From: a virus
Reading direction: 5' to 3' (one strand)
IMG/VR virus record: IMGVR_UViG_3300028666_000024
Coordinates: 64,001-128,000 of that record
DNA: 64,000 nucleotides
Shown: in pieces, positions 1 through 8,173 of the stretch
Position numbering within the stretch: position 1 is the first letter of the stretch
How the letters are laid out: every line of letters begins with the position of its first letter
The notes under the pieces: model-generated
Told to the model about the DNA's origin: nothing
Databases searched by the model: none
The model's input: the letters and a program-made list of their open reading frames with translations, nothing else
Program-made: the position numbers and the translations under genes

Positions 1-36
1 GTAGGATTGTTAAACTACGTTGTTAAACTACATAAC

Positions 37-44
37 TATTTATA
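37..44 (-). promoter_or_regulatory. T4-type late promoter
   Basis: TATAAATA on the minus strand, overlapping the stop codon of the 311-residue gene and pointing out of the left edge of the window. It should serve a late gene to the left that is not visible here. Confidence 0.5.
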
Positions 45-975
45 ATGCCAACTCTTTGAAGTCTTTTTCAGTAAGTTCTTGAGGAGACTTATCCAACCAC
101 ATCAATTGAGACATTTGAGATAATCCTCTTTTCTTATGTCCTGTGTGTATACCTATCAAATTATACATCATTCCATTTTCTTTAGCAACATCAAAACTTT
201 CAGGATGTTCAAATACCAATTTACCACCCGGACCATATTTTTTTGCAATATCTTTGTTAAATAGAAAGAGATAAATCCTACCCTCTTCATCATCACCCTT
301 TACTTTATATTTGTATCCATGACCTATTTCACATTCAAACTCATATGGTTTAGAATGTTTTCTATCAATTCTTCCAAAATCACTTACTAAGGTTTCATAA
401 TCTGCTTCATCAATATTAAAATAACCATACTTATCCTGAACCTCATCAACATTAAAATATTTCTTTTCCTGTGGTTGAGGTTGTGTTGCATTTTTAACTG
501 CTTGTTTCTGTGCTGTTCGTTCGGCTGTTCTTTGGTCAAAGTTTGTTTTCTTCACTCCTAAATGCTGTAATAGAGTATACATATTAATATGAGTTTTAGA
601 TTCAAAATCATTATCTGCTGCCATAAAGTAATAATTTCTATTTGCTTTAGAATCTAATAATTTAATCAAATGTAGTTTCCCACCACCAACAAATTCAACA
701 TCAACTATTTCTTCGGCCTTATCCCATCCATTATGAGTAATAAAAACATGAGCATTATCTTTAAATTGAGGTTCTTTATTATAAATAATATTTACAATCT
801 GAACTTTAAAATCTTCATTATTTTTATTTTTAAATATCATCCCATTTGGTTTATTTTTAATCTTTTTAAAATATTCCCAAACATATTTAAAAGTTTCTTG
901 TTCTATAGGCCAAACAGTTTTAAAATTTTTCGAAGATAATTCTTCTTGTAAAATATAAAAGTTTTTAAAATTCAT
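40..975 (-). CDS. Putative packaged internal head protein with capsid-targeting-like N-terminus (311 aa)
   Basis: No family is recognised. The first twelve residues, MNFKNFYILQEE, match the N-termini of several other late proteins here and resemble the T4 capsid-targeting sequence (MKTYQEFIAE type). L9-Q10-E11 would be a plausible prohead-protease site. The middle (about residues 145-165) is rich in Q, T and A and may be a linker. The C-terminal half is a basic/acidic mixed domain with no catalytic motif that I can name. It follows the 440-aa gene by one base and is probably cotranscribed with it. The packaging role is inferred from the N-terminus alone. Confidence 0.75.
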   Translation of the reverse strand: MNFKNFYILQEELSSKNFKTVWPIEQETFKYVWEYFKKIKNKPNGMIFKNKNNEDFKVQIVNIIYNKEPQFKDNAHVFITHNGWDKAEEIVDVEFVGGGKLHLIKLLDSKANRNYYFMAADNDFESKTHINMYTLLQHLGVKKTNFDQRTAERTAQKQAVKNATQPQPQEKKYFNVDEVQDKYGYFNIDEADYETLVSDFGRIDRKHSKPYEFECEIGHGYKYKVKGDDEEGRIYLFLFNKDIAKKYGPGGKLVFEHPESFDVAKENGMMYNLIGIHTGHKKRGLSQMSQLMWLDKSPQELTEKDFKELAL

Positions 976-976
976 C

Positions 977-2299
977 TTATTTAACCTGTGTTTGATTTGT
1001 AGTATTTTGATTTATAGCATTTGATGTAATAACTTTAAATAATTCATCAATATTATCAATCAATTGTTTATTCATTTTAACTAATCTTCCATTAACCTCT
1101 ACACCATCACTAAATAATTTTAAATAATTATCCCAAACTGTTTTTCTAATATCTGGTTTAGTGTTTATCTTTTCATATAAAGAAATCATATTTTTATCTC
1201 GTAAATTTCCTCTAAACATATTCATAAAATTTGAATGATCTTTTGTAATTAAATTTCCAATAGATTGTGTTGAACGAGTTTTTTGCATAAGATATTTAAA
1301 AGTAATATATTCGTCTGCTACAAGTTCATAGTTTCTTCCGGGATTTTGACCTTGTGTGTTTTTATAAGCAGTTAGAAAATTAGCAGTATCCGATTCATCA
1401 AATTTAATAGAAACCTTACCTATAATTGATGTTCCATTATCAAATTTTTCTTTTACATAACCAAAAAAATCTTCATTACTAACTCCCATAGAATTTTTTA
1501 TATTTTCTGCGTTAGGTTCTATTCCCTTAGAAAGTAATTCTAAAAATTTTGTGTTAATTTCATCTAAAGAATGTCCATTCATTTCTTTTAAAACCGTATC
1601 AACAATCAAAGAATCTGCTCCCTCAACATCACCACCTTCTAAACGATTTTTCCACGAACAAAAAAGTGTTGCTGTTTTAATCCAATGACCTAATTGAGAA
1701 GCATCTTTCAAAGCATTACCTTCAAAATATTCCAAAGCTTCTTTAGGACCATTCATCTTTGGAATTCTTACTTTAGAAAATTGATAAGCATCATCAAGAG
1801 TTTTAAAAGAAACTGTTATCTTAGTTTTTGTTCCGTATACATCCTGATTTTTTTCAGCATTTCCCAAAACAGCACCAAATACCCTGACACAAATATCAAA
1901 TCCGGGAGAGTAGTATTTATCTACATGAAAACTATTGTTATCTATAGAGGTTGATTTCTCAAGTGCTTTAGTGCTAATCCACTGAGACATATAATCAGAA
2001 AACCCTTGTTTATCCTTTTTCATCGCTGCGTAAATTATTTTATCGTATGGATAAACTTTCTCTGCAAGTGCTACAAGATTATCAATTTTATTCTTAATCT
2101 GATCATAAACCCGTTTTGCATTCTTAATAAAAAAATCAAAAGGATTAATCATCTTCAAAACCCCTTTGATAGCCTTACCTGCAATACCAGAAACAAATGA
2201 GGTTGCTTTACCAGCCTGTTTAGCAATATAATCAACGCCGGAACCATTAAACTCCTGCAACATCTCTTGTTCTCTATAGTATTGTTTGAAATTAGTCAT
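977..2299 (-). CDS. Putative internal head protein with capsid-targeting-like N-terminus (440 aa)
   Basis: Begins MTNFKQYYREQEMLQEF, a longer version of the shared N-terminal peptide with L14-Q15-E16 as a possible cleavage site. Residues about 18-60 are small and hydrophobic/glycine-rich (VSGIAGKAIKGV), like an amphipathic or membrane-active segment. The remainder is helical and charged with no recognised enzyme motif. A late promoter lies 33 bases upstream of the start. It heads a late unit with the 311-aa gene. A role as an ejected or core protein is inference. Confidence 0.75.
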   Translation of the reverse strand: MTNFKQYYREQEMLQEFNGSGVDYIAKQAGKATSFVSGIAGKAIKGVLKMINPFDFFIKNAKRVYDQIKNKIDNLVALAEKVYPYDKIIYAAMKKDKQGFSDYMSQWISTKALEKSTSIDNNSFHVDKYYSPGFDICVRVFGAVLGNAEKNQDVYGTKTKITVSFKTLDDAYQFSKVRIPKMNGPKEALEYFEGNALKDASQLGHWIKTATLFCSWKNRLEGGDVEGADSLIVDTVLKEMNGHSLDEINTKFLELLSKGIEPNAENIKNSMGVSNEDFFGYVKEKFDNGTSIIGKVSIKFDESDTANFLTAYKNTQGQNPGRNYELVADEYITFKYLMQKTRSTQSIGNLITKDHSNFMNMFRGNLRDKNMISLYEKINTKPDIRKTVWDNYLKLFSDGVEVNGRLVKMNKQLIDNIDELFKVITSNAINQNTTNQTQVK

Positions 2300-2331
2300 A
2301 CTTTATTATCCTCTTATTCATCTTCAGAAAG

Positions 2332-2339
2332 TATTTATA
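2332..2339 (-). promoter_or_regulatory. T4-type late promoter
   Basis: TATAAATA followed by CTT on the minus strand, 33 bases before the start of the 440-aa gene. The extended form TATAAATACTT recurs upstream of many late genes in this window. Confidence 0.7.
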
Positions 2340-2343
2340 AATC

Positions 2344-2994
2344 TTACGAATCAAACTTATCAAAGGTTTTTTCAATAAAAGAACTATGAAAAGTGATATC
2401 ATATCTCAATGTATCTTTCGAATCATAATCTAATTGAATAGGAGTTGAATCTACATAGAATGCATCTTTATATGAAACTCCTAAAACTCTATCTCCAAAA
2501 TCATCATATATATCCACGTTGATACTGCTTATTCTGTTTTGTGTCTGACTTGCATAGTTACCATTATAAAACGGGTTATCATTATCCATTATCAGTTCTT
2601 GTAGATTCTCTATGAGATATGCTATTGTACCTTGATCATCTTCCTCAAGTGTTATATTGATATTATATCCATTAAAATCCATCACAGGAACACCATATGC
2701 ATAGGGTCCAAGTTTTATCTGTTCTACTTTCCAACCATTATTCATAGGCAAAGTACATTTGATAATATGGTAGGGAAGAATTGTATTATTTACAGAATCA
2801 GGAAGACCTTCAAAACTCAAAAGATATGTCCAAGTCTTTTGAACTGTTTTAGAATTTCCAAAGAAACCTTTTAAATTACTATCAATAATTAAAGAGTTTG
2901 GTAAGTTTCTTTGTGATTTTCCTCCACCTACTTTACCCACAATACCATTAACCTTTGATTTTACAAAATTCTTTGTTGTATTAAATAGACTCAT
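2344..2994 (-). CDS. Tail-tube-fold or baseplate/tube-associated protein (216 aa)
   Basis: The length, the position just after two gp19-type genes, and the pattern of alternating beta strands with a final YDITFHSSF strand suggest a tail-tube-fold protein, perhaps a tube initiator or baseplate-proximal protein comparable to T4 gp48/gp54. The similarity is weak and mostly positional. The N-terminal 30 residues are glycine and lysine rich and probably flexible. The start overlaps the end of the next upstream gene (2981-3643) by 14 bases, which implies translational coupling. Confidence 0.5.
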   Translation of the reverse strand: MSLFNTTKNFVKSKVNGIVGKVGGGKSQRNLPNSLIIDSNLKGFFGNSKTVQKTWTYLLSFEGLPDSVNNTILPYHIIKCTLPMNNGWKVEQIKLGPYAYGVPVMDFNGYNINITLEEDDQGTIAYLIENLQELIMDNDNPFYNGNYASQTQNRISSINVDIYDDFGDRVLGVSYKDAFYVDSTPIQLDYDSKDTLRYDITFHSSFIEKTFDKFDS

Positions 2995-3643
2995 TTATTT
3001 TACCATGTTTCTTTAGTAATTTTCTTTGCTCTTCCATCGTGTGATATTTTCTAATCATTGTTGCATATTCTGGTTCTGAAATATCAATATCTACCTTCTT
3101 TGTTTTATATTTTGAAGGATTTTTTCCTAAATAATTCTTTGTATCATACATTCTCTTCTCATAGTCTATATACTTAATTGATGAAATGTTTATCGGAAGT
3201 TTGTTTATTACATAAATAAGTTTCTCTTTTATTTCATCATCAAGGCCTTCATAATAAAATGCTCCCTCGTCTTGTAAACTCTTAGGATACCTTGAATTCC
3301 ATTGTAAACTAACTTTGAAATATGGTTCTCCTAAACCCAACCTGTTTCCTTCTGCTGTTTTTAAAAAATTTCGAACTGAGTTATGAAATACTCCTCCGGG
3401 CCAAATCAACATATTAGGATCATCTGTTTGCATATCCATAGGAAACATTCTTACACCACCAAACCAATTATCTCCAAAATGAAATGTTGAATATTCACTC
3501 TTTGCAATTCTTATAAACTCATCTTCTGAAGGATTCAAAGCCATTGGAACATTTTCAAAATCTCCATAATCCCCATGTTGAAATATATTTGGAAAGTTTA
3601 CTCGAATCTCTTCCTGTAATTTATAAAAGTTTTTAAAATTCAT
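2981..3643 (-). CDS. Putative internal head protein with capsid-targeting-like N-terminus (220 aa)
   Basis: Starts MNFKNFYKLQEEI, almost identical over twelve residues to the 311-aa protein although the rest is unrelated. L9-Q10-E11 is the candidate cleavage site. The body has aromatic/glycine-rich strands (NWFGGVRMFP, LIWPGGVFHNS) and a basic C-terminus ending KKHGKINESI. It lies between two tube-like genes, so the peptide has been attached to a gene inside the tail operon. No enzymatic motif is visible. Confidence 0.75.
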   Translation of the reverse strand: MNFKNFYKLQEEIRVNFPNIFQHGDYGDFENVPMALNPSEDEFIRIAKSEYSTFHFGDNWFGGVRMFPMDMQTDDPNMLIWPGGVFHNSVRNFLKTAEGNRLGLGEPYFKVSLQWNSRYPKSLQDEGAFYYEGLDDEIKEKLIYVINKLPINISSIKYIDYEKRMYDTKNYLGKNPSKYKTKKVDIDISEPEYATMIRKYHTMEEQRKLLKKHGKINESI

Positions 3644-3682
3644 TATGAAACTTTCTGATATCTGTTGAATATTCTGGTTCTA

Positions 3683-4450
3683 TTACCACTTTATCTTTGT
3701 TGCTTTTTGTTCAATGAAACTTGCTCCTGCATTCACAACATTTGAAACCACTGTGTTAGCAAGATCTGTAAAAGTATTTGGAACCAATTCCCAAAAATCA
3801 TAACTAAATCCTATGTTATACTTTATCAAATCTCCACCATCAATATAACTCACACCAACTTCCTGAACCTCTTTCGGCCAACAATTATAAAATACTATTG
3901 ATTTATCTAACTGAATTCCATTATAGGCATACATCATAAGTGTAATACTTGTCATATACTGACTTTTATCGACAACAGAAGTCCCGGAGAATGCTGCTTG
4001 ATTTCTAAATTGTGAGTTTGAAATAATATTCATCCAATCATCCATAAACTTCTTGATTGTTTGTCTCTCAGTTTCTTCATATAAAATATTTAATACATTT
4101 GAGAATTCTGCTCTACCGGGAAGTTTTCTAGTTTGACCATAGAATGATGTTGATATATCACTCATAACTTTAGAAGGTATAGAAGCAGAACGACATTTAA
4201 TTATCAAATCCTCATCTATTAAAACCTTATCAGTATTACCTCCTAAAGTTTGTAAATTTAATCCTCCTAAATAATTTGAAGAATACTTTTGAACGTTCTT
4301 TATAAAATCGTTAGCAATAATAACTTCAAATGTCCAATTCCGTTGAGGATCAGCATAACGGACGGAAAGTCCTTGGCGACTCTCCAATGTTAAATTTTGA
4401 CCTACCAACCCCTTAACACTTGAAAAAGCACTATTGAAACTAAGCGGCAT
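3683..4450 (-). CDS. gp19-like tail tube paralogue (255 aa)
   Basis: Shares with the gp19 gene at 4780-5379 the order of a central R-S/A-x-x-I-P strand (CRSASIPSK against VRARSIQIP), a Y/F-G-x(3)-K/Q-x-P-G-(R/K)-x-x-F-S-N segment (GQTRKLPGRAEFSN against GMHQIFPGKPTFSN), and a C-terminal GG-D-x-(I/V)-K-Y-N strand. This is the T4 gp19/gp48/gp54 tube-fold lineage. With 255 residues and longer termini it is more likely a tube initiator or terminator than the tube subunit itself. Start supported by an AAGGA site. A late promoter lies 58 bases upstream. Confidence 0.7.
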   Translation of the reverse strand: MPLSFNSAFSSVKGLVGQNLTLESRQGLSVRYADPQRNWTFEVIIANDFIKNVQKYSSNYLGGLNLQTLGGNTDKVLIDEDLIIKCRSASIPSKVMSDISTSFYGQTRKLPGRAEFSNVLNILYEETERQTIKKFMDDWMNIISNSQFRNQAAFSGTSVVDKSQYMTSITLMMYAYNGIQLDKSIVFYNCWPKEVQEVGVSYIDGGDLIKYNIGFSYDFWELVPNTFTDLANTVVSNVVNAGASFIEQKATKIKW

Positions 4451-4607
4451 CTTGAAAATCCTTTTTAAAATCTTGTACTAAATCTTTAGAAGTAACACCT
4501 TTAGAAGTATTTATAAAATTATTATATTGCCAATTCTTTGATAATTTTCCACCTCTAAATATAACAAAATCTCTAACAAGTTCTGTAGAAACCTGTCTGT
4601 TTTTCAA
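4440..4607 (-). CDS. Possible small protein, TTG start (55 aa)
   Basis: An open frame with a TTG start whose product begins MKNRQVSTELVRDF and ends DFKKDFQDAA. Its last ten bases overlap the start of the 255-aa tube-like gene, the compact overlap typical of real phage genes. The ribosome site is weak (GAG about ten bases upstream). The late promoter at 4508-4515 lies inside it. It could be a real small gene, a decayed fragment, or a chance frame. Confidence 0.35.
   Translation of the reverse strand: MKNRQVSTELVRDFVIFRGGKLSKNWQYNNFINTSKGVTSKDLVQDFKKDFQDAA
4508..4515 (-). promoter_or_regulatory. T4-type late promoter
   Basis: TATAAATACTT on the minus strand, 58 bases before the 255-aa tube-like gene. 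Confidence 0.65.
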
Positions 4608-4686
4608 AATATATTTTCTCTAATTTTTTGAACTTATTCTTTGATTTTATCTTTTAAATTAATGCAATAATTACACATATTTACAT

Positions 4687-4750
4687 CCTCCGTATGTTGC
4701 CGAGAGTTTAGATTCAAAGAGAAAGGACGCTCTCGGAGGTAACGTCCTTT
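4687..4750. other. Interleaved inverted repeats (possible pseudoknot or terminator)
   Basis: CCGAGAG (4700-4706) can pair with CTCTCGG (4730-4736), and AAAGGACG (4722-4729) with CGTCCTTT (4743-4750). The pairs interlock (a-c-b-d), the arrangement of an H-type pseudoknot. CCTCCG (4687-4692) can also pair with CGGAGG (4734-4739). The block lies just after the stop of gp19 in the direction of transcription, so it may end or attenuate the gp19 transcript. The U-tract after the hairpin is poor. Confidence 0.5.
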
Positions 4751-4779
4751 TCGGGGATCAGCCTATCTCTTATACTAAT

Positions 4780-5379
4780 TTATAATGTTACAATAGGGTC
4801 GCCGATATTATCAAGTAAATAAAACCAATCAAAGGCGAAGGTTGCATTATATTTAACACTATCATTTCCTCCTGTATAATCTAAATCTACTGCCGCAACA
4901 TTTTGAATAAAACAGTTCTTAAAAAGAATTATTTTCTTTTCAAAGGTTCCATCATATTTCTTTAATTGAAGAACTGCATCTGTTACATATCCTAGAGGAG
5001 TATTTCCGGGACGCTTACCAATCATGTTACTATATCCCTTAGTAATATCAAATATTGATTGAAGCCAATTATAAAAAATACGATATGCATTTTGATTCTC
5101 TGATTCCTCAAAGTTAATTGAAAACGTATTTGAAAATGTTGGTTTGCCCGGAAAAATCTGATGCATTCCACCAAAGAAGCTAGAAATCTGCTCTATTCCT
5201 CTCTCTGGAATCTGAATACTTCTTGCTCTAACTGTCAACTCCTCAACCAAATCAGTTGAGATAGTTTTATCTGCAATAAGATTTGCTACGTTTGGAAAAC
5301 TTATCTCAAACATAAACTGTCTCTGAATATCTTGCATTACAGAAGCAGCACGACCTTCTATTGTAAAATTATTTGTCAT
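4780..5379 (-). CDS. gp19: Tail tube protein gp19
   Basis: The 199-residue protein has the size and pattern of T4-type tail tube subunits: an N-terminal domain (RQFMFEISFPNV), a VRARSIQIPERGIEQ strand, FPGKPTFSNTFSINF, and a C-terminal VKYNATFAFDWFYLL strand. Hexamers of this family stack to form the inner tube of the contractile tail through which DNA passes. It lies in the sheath-tube order typical of T4-like phages, separated from the sheath gene by a 161-aa gene. Downstream lie interleaved hairpins that may cap its transcript. Confidence 0.9.
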   Translation of the reverse strand: MTNNFTIEGRAASVMQDIQRQFMFEISFPNVANLIADKTISTDLVEELTVRARSIQIPERGIEQISSFFGGMHQIFPGKPTFSNTFSINFEESENQNAYRIFYNWLQSIFDITKGYSNMIGKRPGNTPLGYVTDAVLQLKKYDGTFEKKIILFKNCFIQNVAAVDLDYTGGNDSVKYNATFAFDWFYLLDNIGDPIVTL

Positions 5380-5420
5380 ATCTTTTAAACTCCTTTTAAA
5401 CTCTTTGTAAATTTCTTAAA

Positions 5421-5906
5421 TTACTTTTGAACTTGCTTATTAAAGAAATTAATAAATTCTTCAACTTTTTCTTTTGGAATCATAATCCTGCAATGATTGT
5501 TTCCCTTTTCACCTTCTGGTTTATAGAGTCTAAGTTCGAGATCACCACCGGGATATGGATTTACAGATACTTCCTGTTTTCCAGAAGTTCCTTTAGCTTC
5601 AAACTTAAAGACATGTCCAGAAGTTTCATCTGTTGATTCGTCTTCATCATCAAAAAAAGGATCGTCTGGATCATTATCAACACCATAACCTTCATGTTCT
5701 TCACCATAATTCTCAAATAAAAATCTACCAGCGATAAGATAACCTTCATTCTTAGTCTTCTGTTTTGCTTCAAACTCTTTCAACTCTTTTTCAGCTTTTT
5801 TCAATTTTACTCTATAAAACTTTTTAGCTGATTCTAAAACTTTCTTACTTGCAATCTTTTCTTTACAATCATTAATCTCATTTTCAATATATTTCTTATC
5901 TCTCAT
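5421..5906 (-). CDS. Hypothetical late protein with RFLxE motif (161 aa)
   Basis: Lies between sheath and tube genes. Residues 1-50 are a lysine/glutamate-rich coiled coil. Residues 57-65 read LIAGRFLFE, one of five occurrences in this window of an A-x-R-F-L motif in late, head-associated genes. A strongly acidic stretch follows (DNDPDDPFFDDEDE), then a compact C-terminal domain. The L-x-E part would suit the gp21-type protease. The function is unknown, and a role as core or packaged protein is inferred from the motif. Confidence 0.75.
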   Translation of the reverse strand: MRDKKYIENEINDCKEKIASKKVLESAKKFYRVKLKKAEKELKEFEAKQKTKNEGYLIAGRFLFENYGEEHEGYGVDNDPDDPFFDDEDESTDETSGHVFKFEAKGTSGKQEVSVNPYPGGDLELRLYKPEGEKGNNHCRIMIPKEKVEEFINFFNKQVQK

Positions 5907-5923
5907 TTTAATATTCCTTTTCG

Positions 5924-7786
5924 TTATACAAGTTCAACAATACTAACACCACTTTGTTCAATGATGGTTTTCAGGGTAATAAACTCAATAACCTTAGTTG
6001 GTTGAACATAGATATCTACCATCAACTGATTATTATTCACAACATCAGGAGTATTATTTGAGGCATCACAAACAACCTTATAACCTGTCAATCCTCCTCC
6101 AGCAGTAACATCACCAAGGAAACTTGACACCAAACTCGAAATTCTCTGTTGAGTTCTGGAAGTGTTAAGTTCAAACAAGAAATCCTGAAGCATCGGTTCA
6201 ATACTATTCTCAAGATAAATCAAAAGTCTTCGAACATTAATTCTATCAAGAGCGGTGGCCTTCAACTGAGCAGTCTTTTGACCCCACATAACAGAACCAA
6301 CTCCCGGAACAACAAGACTTGTGTTGATGTTTCTGTCATACAAATATCCAATATCTGCCTTATCAAGAGTAAACTTCTGAGCATAACTTGAAATAATACC
6401 GCGAGTAGTTCCAGCAGGAGCATCCCAAGTATTAGCAACATTATCTGTTCTTGCCATGATAGCAGCACCAAAAGCAGCCTTCGGCAACCACAACCATTTA
6501 CTATTGAAAGTATCTCTTACCTTATCAAAACCAGCATACAATGCCATATAGGAAGGATTAGTATAACCATATTGTTCATCCTGCCAAATTAATTGAGCAG
6601 TGTTGTGATTAGATTGATTTGTTCCTGTCTGTCCAGTTGCAATACAATCCATTCTCTTTGTTGCAATTCCACCAACCTGTTGTTTTACTTGAGTATTCCA
6701 ATCAGCATTGATAAGAATATTCACTCCCGGAAGTTTGGAACGACTTGCAAAAATATTCCAAGCGTTTGTAACGTCATTTCCCATACCAGTTCCGCTTGTA
6801 GACAAAGAACCACCACTAAGAGGAATCAAGTTGAATGCTCTTAGATTAGGAACAGAGTCAACAAGACCAGAGGTAGGACATGTATTTATAGCACCATTAT
6901 TCTTAATATAAATCCAATTTGAAACACCATTTATAACTGTTGTAATATTTAATTGATTTCCATTAACATCAAGTTGATCTCCAAGGGTTCCATAAAAGGT
7001 TTCAACTGGTTGTAAAAGACTTGTTAAATCTGTAGCACTGGTAGTTGCTGAAGTAGCTTGTAAACCAGAAATATTTGCTGAAATAGTTGACCAGTTCTGT
7101 GACTGTTGTTTTAGATAAACATCAATCCTCATAACCTTTGCTGCAATAGGAAGTGCTGAAGTAGCAAGAGTATATGCAGAAAGTGGAGCACCTGCTGAAA
7201 TAGTAGTATCATCATACTTATATAACCAATCAGAAGCACTTGTCGCTGTCTGAATAGAAACTGCAATATTATTTCCATCAAGTCCCGGATATAAAGCAGC
7301 AATACAAAAGTCACCCGGAGGAACTGCCGCGCTTGTCTCGATAGAAGAAATATTATCTGGAGTATCAAACTGTCCTCCTAAAATAAAAGGAGTTGATGGA
7401 ATTCCAGAAGTTGTACAAGCAGATAGTGTAGTAGCACTCAAGAAATCATATCCAGACATATTTACATATAATGCAGCATACTTGTCACTTGGATCACAGG
7501 CTCTTGCAACATAAAGATTATTTGACTCATTCAAAAACTGCAACGCTGCGTACATTCCATATCCATACTCAGGGACATCAGGATTACCAGAAGCACCACT
7601 TGTATAAACTGGATTTCCAAAAGTATTAACCAAATCTTGATCCGAAGTCACAAGAACTGGGCTATTAATCGGTCCTCGAATTGAACGAACAACTACTCCA
7701 CCAACGGATGTTCCGGCAGGTTGAAGTATATTTGATTGATCTATTTCTTGTCTCTGAACTCCGGGTGTTGACATTTTCTGTGCCAT
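5924..7786 (-). CDS. gp18: Contractile tail sheath protein gp18
   Basis: 620 residues, close to the T4 gp18 size. The N-terminus (MSTPGVQRQEIDQS, VVVRSIRGPINSPVLVTS) is the typical sheath start, in which the arm interacts with neighbouring subunits. The C-terminal third (WLPKAAFGAAIMARTDN, GIISSYAQKFT, DRINVRRLLIYLENSIEP) is the conserved sheath core that contracts around the tube. The middle is Ser/Thr/Ala-rich and variable. It is preceded by two late promoters and a good ribosome site (AAGGAGATAAATAG). Confidence 0.95.
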   Translation of the reverse strand: MAQKMSTPGVQRQEIDQSNILQPAGTSVGGVVVRSIRGPINSPVLVTSDQDLVNTFGNPVYTSGASGNPDVPEYGYGMYAALQFLNESNNLYVARACDPSDKYAALYVNMSGYDFLSATTLSACTTSGIPSTPFILGGQFDTPDNISSIETSAAVPPGDFCIAALYPGLDGNNIAVSIQTATSASDWLYKYDDTTISAGAPLSAYTLATSALPIAAKVMRIDVYLKQQSQNWSTISANISGLQATSATTSATDLTSLLQPVETFYGTLGDQLDVNGNQLNITTVINGVSNWIYIKNNGAINTCPTSGLVDSVPNLRAFNLIPLSGGSLSTSGTGMGNDVTNAWNIFASRSKLPGVNILINADWNTQVKQQVGGIATKRMDCIATGQTGTNQSNHNTAQLIWQDEQYGYTNPSYMALYAGFDKVRDTFNSKWLWLPKAAFGAAIMARTDNVANTWDAPAGTTRGIISSYAQKFTLDKADIGYLYDRNINTSLVVPGVGSVMWGQKTAQLKATALDRINVRRLLIYLENSIEPMLQDFLFELNTSRTQQRISSLVSSFLGDVTAGGGLTGYKVVCDASNNTPDVVNNNQLMVDIYVQPTKVIEFITLKTIIEQSGVSIVELV

Positions 7787-7826
7787 CTATTTATCTCCTT
7801 CAAAAATTTTCAAATCTTCCTAAAAG

Positions 7827-7834
7827 TATTTATA
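7827..7834 (-). promoter_or_regulatory. T4-type late promoter (sheath, proximal)
   Basis: TATAAATACTT on the minus strand, 41 bases before the sheath start. Confidence 0.7.
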
Positions 7835-7883
7835 ATCTTAACAATTTAAAAATTGAAATTTACAACTAAACCATTTTTCAAAC

Positions 7884-7891
7884 TATTTATA
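7884..7891 (-). promoter_or_regulatory. T4-type late promoter (sheath, distal)
   Basis: A second TATAAATA 57 bases further upstream. It lies next to the -35 box of the divergent early promoter at 7899. A doubled late promoter suits a highly expressed virion gene. Confidence 0.6.
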
Positions 7892-7898
7892 ATTCTTC

Positions 7899-7927
7899 TT
7901 GCATTCTTTCCCGGCATGATATATATT
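7899..7927 (+). promoter_or_regulatory. Early promoter, CCGGCATG-spacer class
   Basis: TTGCAT, a 17-base spacer (tctttcccggcatgata) and TATATT. The spacer core is shared with four other plus-strand promoters here. It reads into the small zinc-finger gene at 7971. Confidence 0.75.
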
Positions 7928-7970
7928 TAAAATAACAATGATAATTTAACCAACTTTTAGGAGATTCAAT

Positions 7971-8159
7971 ATGGCGGCGAAGACCTTTAAATGTGTTGGA
8001 TGTGAAAGAGAAGTTATTGTTCCTGCTGAGTTTCATACTTACGGGGATAGTGCCTGTGCTACCCGTTATTGCTCGGAAGAGTGTTTCAATGACTCTATGG
8101 CTGGAGTTCTATCTATCTCGAAGCACAAGGCCTGTGGGGAGTTCTATTTTGAAGATTAA
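7971..8159 (+). CDS. Small zinc-finger protein (62 aa)
   Basis: Two Cys pairs (FKCVGCERE and RYCSEECF) spaced like a treble-clef or zinc-ribbon, with a further His/Cys near the C-terminus (KHKACGEF). The start has a good AGGAG site, and the gene is driven by the early promoter at 7899. It is the only gene of this plus-strand island and converges on the terminase gene with a 14-base gap. It is probably an early DNA- or protein-binding factor, but the target is unknown. Confidence 0.8.
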   Translation: MAAKTFKCVGCEREVIVPAEFHTYGDSACATRYCSEECFNDSMAGVLSISKHKACGEFYFED

Positions 8160-8173
8160 AACTGGAACTCCTC

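Noticed and set aside
1694-1954. Open frames on the plus strand inside leftward late genes (for example 1694-1954, 26759-27202, 17042-17377)
   Set aside because: They lie entirely opposite clear genes, have no good ribosome sites, and give low-complexity Phe/Ile/Ser-rich products.
4634-4678. ATG with a very good GGAGGA site, encoding MCNYCINLKDKIKE then a stop
   Set aside because: Only 14 codons. It might be the start of a decayed gene, since a shifted frame stays open for another 20 codons, but nothing confirms it.
6883-6890. TATTTATA inside the sheath gene, a possible late promoter
   Set aside because: It is inside coding sequence with no gene start close behind it, and such eight-base matches are expected by chance in AT-rich DNA.
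8138-8172. Inverted repeat GGAGTTC/GAACTCC between the convergent zinc-finger and terminase genes
   Set aside because: Seven pairs with a loop of about 20 bases and no T-tract. Too weak to call a terminator.
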